Counted from the first letter of the stretch, positions 33,638 to 44,402 are shown. The stretch is 64,000 nt of DNA from Candidatus Ribeiella danica (GCA_016717335.1 JADKFS010000010.1:1-64000), one strand, 5' to 3'. The notes: generated by a model from the letters alone, not told the origin. A program made the numbers and translations.

Positions 33638-35836
33638 TCACCCGCGAGGCGTGAGCGCCCGCTCGATCGTATCGCGCAGGTCGGCCGGCGTGAACGGCTT
33701 GTGGAGAAAGCCGGCCAGCCCCAGCCCGGCGAAGCGGCCGGTCGCCTCTTGCTCGCTATAGCCGCTCATCAGCAGGATCGGCACGTCTGGCGCGATCCGC
33801 CGCAGCTCGTGGAAGACCTGCTCGCCGCTCGACTGTGGCATCGTCAGGTCGAGCAGCACGCACGCGATCGACTCGGCGTGCAGCTGAAAGGTCGCGATGC
33901 CGCGGCGGCCATCCGGCGCGGTGAGCACGCTGTAGCTGGCGCGCTCAAGCAGGCGCGCGGTCACTGTGCGCACGCCGTCTTCGTCGTCGATCACAAGGAT
34001 CGTCGCGAGCGGCAAGCGGCGGTTCGCTGCCAGTTGCGGAGCGTACCGCGGCGCTGGCTGCTCCTGGGCCGGCGAGCCGCTGCCCGTCGCGGCCCCTTCC
34101 GCCAGCGCCGGCAGCCAGACACGCACGCGCGTGCCCTGGCCCGGCGCGCTCCAGACGCACAGCGCGCCGCGATGGCTGCGCACGCTGCCCAGCACCGCCG
34201 CCATCCCGAGCCCGCGCCCGGTGAACTTGGTCGTGAAGAACGGCTCGAAGATCCGGGCCTGCGTCGCCCCGTCCATACCCGAGCCATCGTCGGCGACCTC
34301 CAGAAAGACGTACTCGCCCTCCGGCAGATCCAACCCGAGCTGGGTTGCGGCCAGCTCGGCCTGGCTCATCCGCTGCCGGTCGGCCGTCACGCTGATCGTC
34401 CCGGCCGCGCCGATCGCCTCGGCCGCGTTCATCACCAGGTTCATCACAATCTGCTGAATCTGGGTCTCGTCGGCCAGGATGGCCGGCAGCGGCGCCCCCG
34501 CGCGGTAGCGCAGCGCGACCGAAGCGGGCAGTGACGGCTGGACGCGCTGGAGCGTGGTCGAGAGGATCGCGTCGAGGTCGAGCGGCTGGATGAGGTAGCG
34601 CCCTTTGCCGGCGTAGGCCAGCAGCTGTCGCGTCAGGTCGGCGGCCTGCTGCGCGGCCTGCTCGATCCTGCTCAGGCTGGTCTGGATGCGCGCCGGGTCG
34701 AACAGCTCGGTGCGGGCCAGCCCTGCGTTCCCGACAATGATCTGCAGCAGGTTATTGAAGTCGTGCGCCATCCCGCCGGCCAGCGCCCCCAGGCTCTCCA
34801 TCTTCTGGGCCTCCAGCAGCTGGCGCTCAAGCGCGATCCGCTCCTCCTCGACCCGCTTGCGCTCGGCAAGCTCCTGCTGCGCGGCCGCGTAGAGCCGCGC
34901 GTTGTCGAGGACGATCGAGGCCAGGTGCGCGAAGCGCTCCAGCTGCGCGATCTCGCTCGCGATGAAGGCCCGGCCCGGCTCCATATAGGCCAGGCCGAGC
35001 ACCCCGACGATCTTCGCGCCCGAGCGCAGCGGCGTCGCGGCGACGGCGTGGAGCCAGTTGAAGACGAACTTGCGGCCTGCCCAGGTCGAGTAGTCGTCGA
35101 CGACGAGCGACTGCCCGCTCGCCAGCACGCGCCCGGTGAGCCCCTCGCCCGGCCGCTGGCGGTAGTTCTTGTAGTCGGTGAAGACGCCGGTGCAGATCCG
35201 CGCGACAAGCTCCTGCTCGCTCGGCTCAGACTCGGCCGGCTCGACGGTGTAGAGGTAGCCGTCCGCGGTCCCGAGCAGCGCGCCGGCCCGGCTGACGATC
35301 GCCTCGAGCAGGCTGTGCGGGTCGTCGTGGTCGATCAGGTCGAGCGTCGTATCGTGGAGCGCCGACAGCTCCTGGTTTTGCTTTCGCAGCGCGTCCTCGG
35401 CCAGGCGCCGCTGAGCATCCTCCCAGCGCCGGTACGCCGTGATGTCGCTGAAGGTGCAGACGACCTGCCTGACGCCGCCGTCGGGCGCGAACTGCGGCTC
35501 GGCGTTGACGAGCAGCCAGACGCGGTCGGCCGTCTTGGGGCGGTAGACGCCCATCACCACGTTGCGCACCGATTGGCGCGTGGCGATCGCTGCCGGCACC
35601 GGGTGGCTCTCGCTCGGGAACGGCGTGCCGTCCTCGCGGATGACATTCCAGTTCGCGTCGTACGAGGTCTTGCCGATCAGCTGATCGGCGGTCAGGCCAA
35701 GCAGGTCCAGCGCGGCCTGGTTGCTGAACAGGATCTCGGCGCCCGGCCCCTGGATCAGCATTCCGATGTGGAGTTTCTGAAAAACCCCGTGAAAGCGATC
35801 GTCGCTGGTGGCGCTCATTTCATCGATCATGCGCAT
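33638..35836 (-). CDS. Hybrid sensor histidine kinase (PAS-GAF-HisKA-HATPase-REC)
   Basis: A soluble hybrid kinase of about 732 residues. In order: a PAS domain (GMLIQGPGAEILFSNQAALD), a GAF domain (GEGLTGRVLASGQSLVVDDY), a phospho-acceptor His in AGGMAHDFNNLLQ, the ATP-binding N, G1 and G2 boxes (NLVMNAAEAIG, VADDGSGMD, FTGRGLGMAAVLG), and a C-terminal receiver with Asp in VLLDLTMPQSSG and Lys in FLHKPFTP. No membrane helix is seen, so it senses something internal. No separate regulator is adjacent. Of several in-frame ATGs I took 35836; 35830 and 35818 are alternatives. Confidence 0.9.
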   Translation of the reverse strand: MRMIDEMSATSDDRFHGVFQKLHIGMLIQGPGAEILFSNQAALDLLGLTADQLIGKTSYDANWNVIREDGTPFPSESHPVPAAIATRQSVRNVVMGVYRPKTADRVWLLVNAEPQFAPDGGVRQVVCTFSDITAYRRWEDAQRRLAEDALRKQNQELSALHDTTLDLIDHDDPHSLLEAIVSRAGALLGTADGYLYTVEPAESEPSEQELVARICTGVFTDYKNYRQRPGEGLTGRVLASGQSLVVDDYSTWAGRKFVFNWLHAVAATPLRSGAKIVGVLGLAYMEPGRAFIASEIAQLERFAHLASIVLDNARLYAAAQQELAERKRVEEERIALERQLLEAQKMESLGALAGGMAHDFNNLLQIIVGNAGLARTELFDPARIQTSLSRIEQAAQQAADLTRQLLAYAGKGRYLIQPLDLDAILSTTLQRVQPSLPASVALRYRAGAPLPAILADETQIQQIVMNLVMNAAEAIGAAGTISVTADRQRMSQAELAATQLGLDLPEGEYVFLEVADDGSGMDGATQARIFEPFFTTKFTGRGLGMAAVLGSVRSHRGALCVWSAPGQGTRVRVWLPALAEGAATGSGSPAQEQPAPRYAPQLAANRRLPLATILVIDDEDGVRTVTARLLERASYSVLTAPDGRRGIATFQLHAESIACVLLDLTMPQSSGEQVFHELRRIAPDVPILLMSGYSEQEATGRFAGLGLAGFLHKPFTPADLRDTIERALTPRG

Positions 35837-36193
35837 GTTCGTTCTGCAGACCCCCCAGCGAAATCGTTGTGGTGGGCCAATAGTCACGTCCACGAATGTA
35901 GTCGCGCCGGACGGCAGCGTGTCTCCGCTGCCATATGGATGGCGCGCGCGCTGGGGAAGGCAGTGAAGCAGCCACAGCCCTTCCACACCCCCTGTCGATC
36001 TTGGAGCGCGTTGCGCGGTGTTAAGTATAAGGCCAAATGGCGGAGCCGAAAACAGCTAGAGCGGGGAGATTTCTGGGCGAATGAGCATCTTTTTGCAGCC
36101 GTACACTGTGCTATAATGCGCAGCTACGATGTCGACACTTGCGCGCCGGGTTACCCGGCGTGTTTCATTAGAAAGAAAGGGATCGATCGCGTC
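35837..36193. other. Intergenic region between divergent genes
   Basis: A 357-bp divergent gap between the histidine kinase and the CpXC gene. Apart from the promoter at 36090-36117 I see no repeat or gene here, which makes it one of the few plain gaps in the window. Confidence 0.5.
36090..36117 (+). promoter_or_regulatory. Promoter of the CpXC gene
   Basis: TGCTATAAT (extended -10, 36109-36117) with TTTTTG 16 bp before TATAAT (36090-36095). The coding start is 77 bp downstream. Confidence 0.65.
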
Positions 36194-37528
36194 ATGTCTG
36201 CTCCTGCTCCACAAGTGATACAGCTAAACTGCCCGAACTGCCGCGCCCCGATCCGCGCGCAGATCTTCTCACTCGTCGATGTCGGACGCCAGCCCGAGCT
36301 GAAGAACTACCTGCTGGCCGGCCAGCTCAACCTGGCCGTCTGCCCGAACTGCGGCACACCCGCTATGATCGCCGCGCCGCTGATCTACCACGATCCGGCC
36401 AAGCAGCTCTTCCTGGTGCACTTCCCGCAGCAGCTGAACGCGCGCCCCGAGGACCAGGAGCGCTTCATCGGCGACGCGACCAGCCTGATCATGCGCGGGC
36501 TGCCCGCCGACGCGGCCAAGGGCTACCTGCTGGCGCCGCGCCGCTTTCTCACGCTCAACACGCTGGTCGACACGATCCTCGAGGGCGACGGTATCTCGCG
36601 CGAGGTGATCGAGGCGCAGCGCAAGCGCGTCGACCTGATCAGCCGCATGGCCGAGGCGTTCGAGCAGGGCGACGAGCAGCTCTCCGCCGCGGTGGCGCAG
36701 AACAAGGACGCGCTCGACTACGAGTTCTTCGCGACGCTCACGGCCTTTGCCGAGGCCAGCGCCCAGGGCGGCCGGGCCGAGTCGGCCCAGATCTTGATCG
36801 ACCTGCGCCAGCGGCTGATCGAGCTGACCGGCTTCGACGCCGCGAGCCTGGACGAGCCCGACGCCGAGATCGAGGATGTCGACTTCGACGAGGTGATCGA
36901 GCGGCTGCTCGACGCGCCGGAGGATCAGCTCGAGCAGGTGATCGCCGAGGTGCGGCCCGCGCTCGACTACAGCTTCTTCGAGGAGTGGACCGGCCGCATC
37001 GACGAGGCCGAGCGCTCCGGCGATACGGCCGCCGCCGAGCGCCTCACCGCGCGCCGCTCCCTGATCCTCGCCACCGTCGAGCGGATGGACAAGCAGGCCC
37101 AGGAGATGTTCGAGGCCGGCGCGAATGTGCTGCAGGAGATCCTGTCCGCCGCCGACCCGGCCGAGGCGCTGCGCGCCAACCGCGACAAGATCGACGAGGC
37201 GTTTCTGCTGGTGCTCCAGGCGAATATGGCCGCGGCCGATCGCGCCGGGAACGCCGCCGCCGTCGGCCGGCTCGAGCAGATCGAGCAGCTCGCCATGGAG
37301 ATCATCCAGGAGTCGCTCTCGCCCGAGGACCGCTTCATCAACCAGCTGCTCCAGGCCGAGAAGCCGCAGGACGCGACTAAGCTGCTGCGCCAGAACCCGG
37401 CCCAGATCACCACCGCGTTTGTCAAGCGCCTCAACGAGCTGGCCGACGAGATGGACGGCGACGGCCGCACGCCGCTCGCGGATCGGCTGCGCCAGCTGGG
37501 CCGCGAGGCCGGGGCGATGCTGTTTTAA
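36194..37528 (+). CDS. CpXC-domain protein
   Basis: A 444-residue cytoplasmic protein. The N terminus has two zinc-type pairs, CPNC at 13-16 and CPNC at 50-53, in the layout of the CpXC domain, including the SLVDVGRQPELKNYLLAGQL stretch between them. The remaining 300 residues are helical and acidic, with repeated features such as FEQGDEQLSAAVAQNKDALD. Function unknown; the first module probably binds zinc. A longer frame upstream is open only because of GC content, and the promoter places the start here. A GAAAGGGA ribosome site is somewhat distant (about 12 nt). Confidence 0.8.
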   Translation: MSAPAPQVIQLNCPNCRAPIRAQIFSLVDVGRQPELKNYLLAGQLNLAVCPNCGTPAMIAAPLIYHDPAKQLFLVHFPQQLNARPEDQERFIGDATSLIMRGLPADAAKGYLLAPRRFLTLNTLVDTILEGDGISREVIEAQRKRVDLISRMAEAFEQGDEQLSAAVAQNKDALDYEFFATLTAFAEASAQGGRAESAQILIDLRQRLIELTGFDAASLDEPDAEIEDVDFDEVIERLLDAPEDQLEQVIAEVRPALDYSFFEEWTGRIDEAERSGDTAAAERLTARRSLILATVERMDKQAQEMFEAGANVLQEILSAADPAEALRANRDKIDEAFLLVLQANMAAADRAGNAAAVGRLEQIEQLAMEIIQESLSPEDRFINQLLQAEKPQDATKLLRQNPAQITTAFVKRLNELADEMDGDGRTPLADRLRQLGREAGAMLF

Positions 37529-37600
37529 GTAGTCGGCAGTCAGCCGTCAGTAGTCGAGCGGCGCTGACTACTGACGGCTGACGACTGGCGACTGACTGCC
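37529..37600. repeat. Inverted word array, AGTCAGC / GCTGACG
   Basis: TAGTCGGCAGTCAGCCGTCAG is mostly mirrored by CTGACTACTGACGGCTGACG across the centre TCGAGCGGCG. It fills the whole space between the CpXC and GT9 genes. Confidence 0.85.
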
Positions 37601-37603
37601 TGT

Positions 37604-38848
37604 ATGAAACGTCTCCTTCGCCTCGTGCTGCTGCGCCTGCTGGCGCTGCTCGCGCGCCCGTTCGCCCGCCGCCCCGCCGCGTCGATCGGCGCGGTGCTCT
37701 ACATCAAGCCCGACCACCTCGGCGATCTCCTGCTGGCGACGCCTGCGCTGGCCGCGCTGCGCCTGCGCTACCCCGGCGCCCGGATCACCGCGCTGGTCGG
37801 GCCGTGGTCCGAGATGGCGCTGCGGCGCAACCCCGACGTCGACGCGCTGCTGGCCTGCCCGTTCCCCGGCTTCGAGCGCCGACCAACGACCAACGACCAA
37901 CGACCAACGACCAACGATCCGCGTGGCTGGCTCTCGTTCGTCGTTGGTCGTTCGTCATTCGTCGTTCATCCCTACCTCACCCTGCTCCGCTACGCCGCCC
38001 TGCTGCGCGCCGGGCGCTACGACCTGGCGATCGTCGGTCGCGACGACCACTGGTGGGGCGCGGCGCTGGCCGCGCTCGCGGGCGTGCCGCGGCGGGTGGG
38101 CTTTGCGGTGCCAGAGTGCCGCCCATTCCTCACCAACGCGCTGCCGTGGGACCCGCGCGCCCACGTGACCGCCCAGGGGCTGGCGCTCGTCGCCGCGGGG
38201 GAGGCCAGCAGACCAGGAGACCAGGAGGCGGGCCTCCAGCTGGCCGCTCTGCGGGTCTTGCCCAAGCCGCGCTTCGACCCCGCCCCGGAGGACCTGGCCT
38301 GGGCCGATCGCTGGATCGCCGAGCAGGGGCTGGCGGGCGCACGGCTGGTCGTGATCCACCCGGGGACCGGCGGGCCGGCGAAGCTGTGGCGCCCCGAGCG
38401 CTGGGCCGCGGTCGCCGACGCGCTGCAGCAGGACGGCGCGCGCGTGGCGCTGACCGGCGGGCCGGACGAGCTCGCGCTGGCCGCGGACATCGCCGAACGC
38501 ATGCGCTCCGCGCCGCTGGCGCTGGCCGGACGCACCAGCGTGGGGCAGCTTGCCGCGCTGCAGCGCCGCGCCGCGCTGACGCTGGGGGTCGACAGCGGCC
38601 CGCTGCACCTGGCGGCCGCGCAGGGCGCGCCGACCGTGCACCTGTATGGGCCGGGCGACGCGGGGCGCTTCGGGCCGTGGGGCGACCCGGCGCGGCAGGT
38701 CGTCGTGCGTGCGGAGCTGTGGTGCAGCCCGTGCGGCGTGTTCGGCGCCTGCCCGCGCGGCCTGGCCCAGCCCGAGTGTATGGATCGGATCGCCGTCGCG
38801 CAGGTGCTTGCTGTGGCGCGGCGCCTGCTCGATCGCGCGCCTTGCTAG
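37604..38848 (+). CDS. GT9 heptosyltransferase-like glycosyltransferase with repeat insertions
   Basis: Glycosyltransferase family 9 (ADP-heptose:LPS heptosyltransferase type), 414 residues. Marks: IKPDHLGDLLLATPALAAL at the start, HPGTGGPAKLWRPERWAAVA and VDSGPLHLAAAQGAPTVHLYG in the C-terminal GT-B half. Chloroflexota generally lack LPS, so the acceptor is probably another glycan. Residues 92-124 (37877-37975) are encoded by ACCAACG words followed by their reverse complement, and residues 200-210 (38201-38233) by ACCAGGAG words: both are in-frame intrusions of the array type found between genes. Whether the enzyme still folds normally is open. Confidence 0.85.
   Translation: MKRLLRLVLLRLLALLARPFARRPAASIGAVLYIKPDHLGDLLLATPALAALRLRYPGARITALVGPWSEMALRRNPDVDALLACPFPGFERRPTTNDQRPTTNDPRGWLSFVVGRSSFVVHPYLTLLRYAALLRAGRYDLAIVGRDDHWWGAALAALAGVPRRVGFAVPECRPFLTNALPWDPRAHVTAQGLALVAAGEASRPGDQEAGLQLAALRVLPKPRFDPAPEDLAWADRWIAEQGLAGARLVVIHPGTGGPAKLWRPERWAAVADALQQDGARVALTGGPDELALAADIAERMRSAPLALAGRTSVGQLAALQRRAALTLGVDSGPLHLAAAQGAPTVHLYGPGDAGRFGPWGDPARQVVVRAELWCSPCGVFGACPRGLAQPECMDRIAVAQVLAVARRLLDRAPC
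37877..37975. repeat. Word array inside the GT9 gene
   Basis: ACCAACG repeated five times, then a spacer, then CGTTGGTCGTTCGTCATTCG: the two arms are reverse complements. The length keeps the reading frame open. It encodes PTTNDQRPTTND and FVVGRSSFVVH, which have no counterpart in the GT9 fold. Confidence 0.8.
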
Positions 38849-38910
38849 CGCTGCGCGGCAATGAATGGGTAGCTAGAAGTTTTCTCGCGAAGGGATGCGG
38901 ACGGTTTTTT

Positions 38911-39003
38911 GCAGCAGGGCGCCGCTTTGCGGCGCACCCTGCTGTCAGGACGATCCCCCCGCCTCCTCTCTCGCGCACGGGAGAAGGGGCGGGGGGGTGA
39001 GGG
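38911..39003. repeat. Nested palindromic element, copy 7
   Basis: Inner stem GCAGCAGGGCGCCGC-TTT-GCGGCGCACCCTGCTG with a small bulge (from 38911), then the right arm with GGGGCGGGGGGGTGAGGG. Located between the convergent GT9 gene and the small gene at 39015. Confidence 0.75.
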
Positions 39004-39014
39004 CCCGCGGCGCC

Positions 39015-39446
39015 TCAGGGCTTGGATGCGGCGGCGGCCTGGCCGCTGAGCTGCTCGCGCGCCTGGCGCATCAGCTGGCTCAGCCGGCCGTTGATAATCT
39101 CCTGCCACTCGGCGGCCTCCGAGTCCTCGAGCGCGCCGCCGCCATACTTGAGCTCCATCGCCATCTCCCAGCCCTTCCGCTGCGCGAACTTCTCAAGCTG
39201 CTCCTGGCGCTCGGCCGTCCAGCGCTTGATGAAGCGCTGGAACGCGCGCTCCAGGATCTTCGAGCCGTCCGGGTTCAGCGAAGGGAGGGGGAACCACTCG
39301 TGCGCATCGTGCGCGGGGTCGTGCTTCTTTGCCGAGGTGTAGTAGATCTGCTCGCAGCTGCGGCAGCATCGATACTCGCCGGCGCCATCAAACGCCGCAG
39401 GATTGTTCGCTATGGCGCCTATCAGCATGCGATCGGTGAGCCCCAT
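39015..39446 (-). CDS. Conserved-looking small protein with CCxxC
   Basis: A 143-residue soluble protein of unknown function. Near the N terminus it has a CCRSC cluster (Cys27, 28 and 31) in the setting GEYRCCRSCEQIYY, which suggests metal or disulfide chemistry, and the second half is helical and charged (FQRFIKRWTAERQEQLEKFA). ATG 39446 is chosen because GAGG lies 8 nt upstream; the longer frame runs back into the GC-rich composite repeat. I do not recognise a family. Confidence 0.65.
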   Translation of the reverse strand: MGLTDRMLIGAIANNPAAFDGAGEYRCCRSCEQIYYTSAKKHDPAHDAHEWFPLPSLNPDGSKILERAFQRFIKRWTAERQEQLEKFAQRKGWEMAMELKYGGGALEDSEAAEWQEIINGRLSQLMRQAREQLSGQAAAASKP

Positions 39447-39529
39447 AACGTATACCTCAATCAGAACAGCTACGCCTGGACATAGCATACCATACGGCGT
39501 GGTACTTGTACATATCCTCTCACGGTGGT

Positions 39530-39960
39530 GCCGGGGCCGCGCGCCCCGTGCCCCCGCGGGCGGGGGTGGGCCGCCACCCCCGCCGCCCCCGGCCGGGGCT
39601 TGCGCCCCTGGACCCCAGATGCAAAGCTGCCTCATGTTCAGCGCTTGACGCACATGCCTGGCAGCATCCAGGCACTACGGGATGCAACTCGCCCTGCAAG
39701 CCTGGTGATAGGCATGCGCCACAGGCAATGCAATTGGTACGGCATCATTTGCCGGAGGGGGCCGGAGGGGGGCCGGGCGGAACCGGCGCGGGTTCCCCCG
39801 GGCGGGGGGCCACGGGCGCAGCGCCCCGGAAGGCAGCTGGCGGAGCGTCTTGAACCGGCGCGGGTTCCCCCGGGCGGGGGGCCACGGGCGCAGCGCCCCG
39901 GAAAGAGAATACGCCGTCGGCACGACTGTAAGGTGGGGGGCCGCGGGCGCAGCGCCCCGC
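39530..39960. repeat. GC-rich composite repeat, third copy
   Basis: Left palindromic part with GGGGCTTGCGCCCCTGGACC, a linker ending CGGCATCATTTGCCGGAGG (identical words at about 2130-2150), then three right-hand units with GGGGGCCACGGGCGCAGCG. Two of these are joined by GAACCGGCGCGGGTTCCCCC, also found in the 7384 copy. It occupies most of the 39447-40069 gap; no gene is supported. Confidence 0.8.
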
Positions 39961-39986
39961 CAAAAAGGTGCGCCACACCTCACCCA

Positions 39987-39995
39987 TGGTATAAT
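39987..39995 (+). promoter_or_regulatory. Extended -10 promoter of ppa
   Basis: TGGTATAAT, 75 bp before the pyrophosphatase ATG. No obvious -35. Confidence 0.6.
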
Positions 39996-40069
39996 TCATC
40001 CCTGTCGCCGCACAGGGCCGCCGCGCCGGCGTGAAAGCTGCTGCGAATTGATGTGAAAGGCCTCCGATA

Positions 40070-40618
40070 ATGAACTTATGGCATGACCTGGAACCGGGCC
40101 CCAGCGTGCCGGATGTCATCCACGTGATCGTCGAGATTCCCAAGGGCTCACGCAACAAGTATGAGTATCATAAGCAGACCGGCGCGTTCAAGCTCGACCG
40201 GGTGCTCTACTCGCCGGTGCACTACCCTGGCGACTACGGCTTCGTCCCGCAGACCTACTACGAGGATGGCGACCCGCTCGACGTGCTGGTCGTGACCAAC
40301 CTGCCGACGTTCACCGGCTGCATCGTCGAGGCCCGCCCGGTCGGGATATTCCGGATGAGGGATAAGGGCGAGCCGGACGACAAGATCCTGGCGGTGCTGC
40401 ACTACGACCCGTTCTTTACCGACATCGGCGACTACTCCGATCTGCCGGCGCACTACCTCAAAGAGGTCGAGCACTTCTTCACCGTCTACAAAGACCTGGA
40501 GGGCGTGCGGGTCGAGCCGATCGGGTGGGAGAACGGCGAAGTCGCCAAGGAGCGCATCCGCTTCGCCGTGAACAACTACTGGGATATGCGCGCCGGCCGC
40601 CTGCCCAAGCGGGTCTAG
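40070..40618 (+). CDS. ppa: Inorganic pyrophosphatase
   Basis: Hydrolyses pyrophosphate to phosphate, pulling biosynthetic reactions forward; soluble, Mg-dependent, family I. The signature EDGDPLDVLVV with its three metal-binding Asp is present, as are the Glu and Lys of IPKGSRNKYEY and the YPGDYGFVPQTYYEDG stretch. 182 residues is the usual length. An extended -10 lies 75 bp upstream. Confidence 0.95.
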   Translation: MNLWHDLEPGPSVPDVIHVIVEIPKGSRNKYEYHKQTGAFKLDRVLYSPVHYPGDYGFVPQTYYEDGDPLDVLVVTNLPTFTGCIVEARPVGIFRMRDKGEPDDKILAVLHYDPFFTDIGDYSDLPAHYLKEVEHFFTVYKDLEGVRVEPIGWENGEVAKERIRFAVNNYWDMRAGRLPKRV

Positions 40619-40812
40619 CCGGGCGACTGCTACACGGATTCTGCTGGGTGGGGGTGCGAGGGCGGGCCGCTGGCCTGCCCTCGCACCCCGCTCTGGAGAG
40701 GCGGCGGGGCTTGTGGCGCCCCGCCGCGCCTCCCCAGCCAATGCACTGTGGTGCACCACGAGCTACAGGGGCTGCTAGGCCGCCCTTGCAGCTGGGAGCC
40801 GACAACCTGAAC

Positions 40813-41277
40813 ATGTCAGCAGATGATCATGGAACAGCGCGCGAGCGGCGCACCGCCTACTCGGCCGGCGGTGTGATCTACCGCACCAGCGGAGCCACCT
40901 TCGAGGTTGCGCTGATCGCGACCAACGAGGGCCGGCGCTGGGGCCTGCCGAAAGGCCACGTGCGGCGCGGCGAGGCCGCCGAGGCCGCGGCCGTGCGCGA
41001 GGTCGCCGAGGAGACCGGGCTGCAGGGCCGTATCGAGCGGCATCTCGCCACGATCGAGTACTGGTTCCGCGCCGGCCCGACGCGCATCCACAAGTACGTC
41101 GACTTCTTCCTGCTGCGCTACGTCGGCGGCGCGCTGGTCCCCCAGCAGGCCGAGGTCGACGACGCGCGCTGGTTCCCGCTCGACGAGGCGCTGCGGCTGG
41201 CGAGCTTCGACCGCGAGCGCGATGTGCTCGAGCAGGTCCGCCGCATGGCCGAAGCGGGTGAGCTGGCGGCCGCCTAG
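40813..41277 (+). CDS. Nudix hydrolase
   Basis: A 154-residue Nudix enzyme that cleaves a nucleoside diphosphate linked to another group. The box GX5EX7REUXEEXGU is intact at residues 48-70 (GHVRRGE, then REVAEETGL). The fold opening AYSAGGVIYR and the KYVDFFLLRY strand fit the diadenosine-polyphosphate or 8-oxo-dGTP branch, but substrate cannot be called. The ribosome site is weak. The 190-bp space before it, after ppa, carries GC hairpins (GGTGCGAGGGC and its complement) but no gene. Confidence 0.88.
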   Translation: MSADDHGTARERRTAYSAGGVIYRTSGATFEVALIATNEGRRWGLPKGHVRRGEAAEAAAVREVAEETGLQGRIERHLATIEYWFRAGPTRIHKYVDFFLLRYVGGALVPQQAEVDDARWFPLDEALRLASFDRERDVLEQVRRMAEAGELAAA

Positions 41278-41319
41278 CCTGCCGCTCCTCCCTTCCCCCG
41301 CGCGGAGCGGGGGCGATCG

Positions 41320-41366
41320 TTCGTGGGTGTGGCGCGGCGGCAAAGCCGCCGCGCCACACCCACGAA
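41320..41366. repeat. Nested palindromic element, copy 8 (inner stem)
   Basis: A perfect 22-bp stem with AAA loop (TTCGTGGGTGTGGCGCGGCG and onward) between the convergent Nudix gene and sdhB. Confidence 0.85.
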
Positions 41367-41398
41367 AAAGAAACCCCCGCCCCTGGCAGGGGCGGGGG
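41367..41398 (-). terminator. Terminator of the sdh operon
   Basis: On the minus strand CCCCCGCCCC-TGCC-AGGGGCGGGGG is followed by TTTCTTTTTC. It lies 27 bp past the sdhB stop. Confidence 0.75.
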
Positions 41399-41424
41399 CA
41401 GGAGGTGATGGACGCGCCAACCAG

Positions 41425-42207
41425 CTAGCCGGAGCCGCCGCCCGCGCCGGCCGACTTCTTCGGGCCCTTCAAGGTCGCCGCCAGCAGGTCGCGGTTCATG
41501 CGCGCGATGAAGTCCATGCTGATCTCCTTCGGGCAGACCGCCGAGCACTCGCCGATGTTCGTGCAGCCGCCGAAGCCCTCCAGGTCCATCTGGTCGACCA
41601 TCTGCACCACCCGGTCGTAGCGCTCGGGCTGGCCCTGCGGCAGCAGGCCCAGGTGCGCCACCTTCGCCGCCGTGAACAGCATAGCCGAGGCGTTCGGGCA
41701 GGCCGCCACGCACGCGCCGCACCCGATGCACGCCGCAGCGTCCATCGACAGGTCGGCGTCGTGCTTGGGCACCGGGATCGAGTTGGCGTCCGGCGCGCTG
41801 CCGGTCGAGGCCGAGATGTAGCCGCCGGCCTGCACCACCCGGTCGAGCGCGCCGCGGTCGACCACCAGGTCCTTGATCACCGGGAAGGCCAGCGCGCGCC
41901 ACGGCTCGATGTAGACCGTGTCGCCATCGTGGAAGTGGCGCATGTGCAGCTGGCAGGTGGTTGTCGCGCGCTCGGGGCCGTGCGCCACGCCGTTGATCAC
42001 CAGCCCGCACATGCCGCAGATCCCCTCGCGGCAGTCGTGATCGAAGGCGATCGGCTCCTGGCCCTTCAGGGTCAGATCTTCGTTCACGACGTCGAGCATC
42101 TCCAGAAACGACATGTCCGGGCTGACGTCGTTCGCATCATACTGCACGAAGCGCCCCTCGGACGCGCCGCTCTTCTGGCGCCAGACGTGTAGTGTTAGTT
42201 TCATCAT
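41425..42207 (-). CDS. sdhB: Succinate dehydrogenase iron-sulfur subunit
   Basis: Carries electrons from the flavin of SdhA to the quinone site in SdhC. Cysteine clusters are in order: CREGICGMC plus a later Cys (2Fe-2S), CIGCGACVAACP (4Fe-4S), and CTNIGECSAVCPKEI (3Fe-4S). 260 residues, close to the family size, with a Gly/Ala/Lys-rich tail. GGAGATAG precedes the ATG. Last gene of sdhCAB. Confidence 0.94.
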   Translation of the reverse strand: MMKLTLHVWRQKSGASEGRFVQYDANDVSPDMSFLEMLDVVNEDLTLKGQEPIAFDHDCREGICGMCGLVINGVAHGPERATTTCQLHMRHFHDGDTVYIEPWRALAFPVIKDLVVDRGALDRVVQAGGYISASTGSAPDANSIPVPKHDADLSMDAAACIGCGACVAACPNASAMLFTAAKVAHLGLLPQGQPERYDRVVQMVDQMDLEGFGGCTNIGECSAVCPKEISMDFIARMNRDLLAATLKGPKKSAGAGGGSG

Positions 42208-42211
42208 CTAT

Positions 42212-42328
42212 CTCCAGTAGCCAGTCGTCAGTCGTCAATCGTCAGTACAAATGTGCCTCAAGGGATTTCATTGGCGTATTGCAGCCTCGCTCATCGGTAC
42301 TGACGACTGATATCTGACTACTGAGTAC
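42212..42328. repeat. Word array between sdhA and sdhB
   Basis: CAGTCGTCAGTCGTCAATCG words on the sdhB side and ACTGACGACTGATATCTGAC on the sdhA side, about 60 bp apart, can pair. It fills the spacer within the operon. Confidence 0.75.
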
Positions 42329-44296
<1,968 letters not shown>

Positions 44297-44307
44297 ATCT
44301 ATCTCCT

Positions 44308-44402
44308 GGTAAGTAGCCGGTAGTCAGGTGTCAGTAGTCAGTACCGGTGAATTTCAACGTCGTGCGGCAGTGTTAGCTACTGAGCGCTGACTTCTGACTA
44401 CT
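44308..44402. repeat. Word array between sdhC and sdhA
   Basis: GTAGTCAGGTGTCAGTAGTCAG on the left and CTACTGAGCGCTGACTTCTG on the right can pair. The sdhC stop codon (TAG) is part of a TAGTCAG word. Confidence 0.75.

Noticed and set aside
34763..36193. Upstream extension of the CpXC gene to a 921-codon frame
   Set aside because: The extension is antisense to the histidine kinase and crosses its start region. A promoter at 36090-36117 and the conserved N-terminal zinc pairs place the start at 36194.
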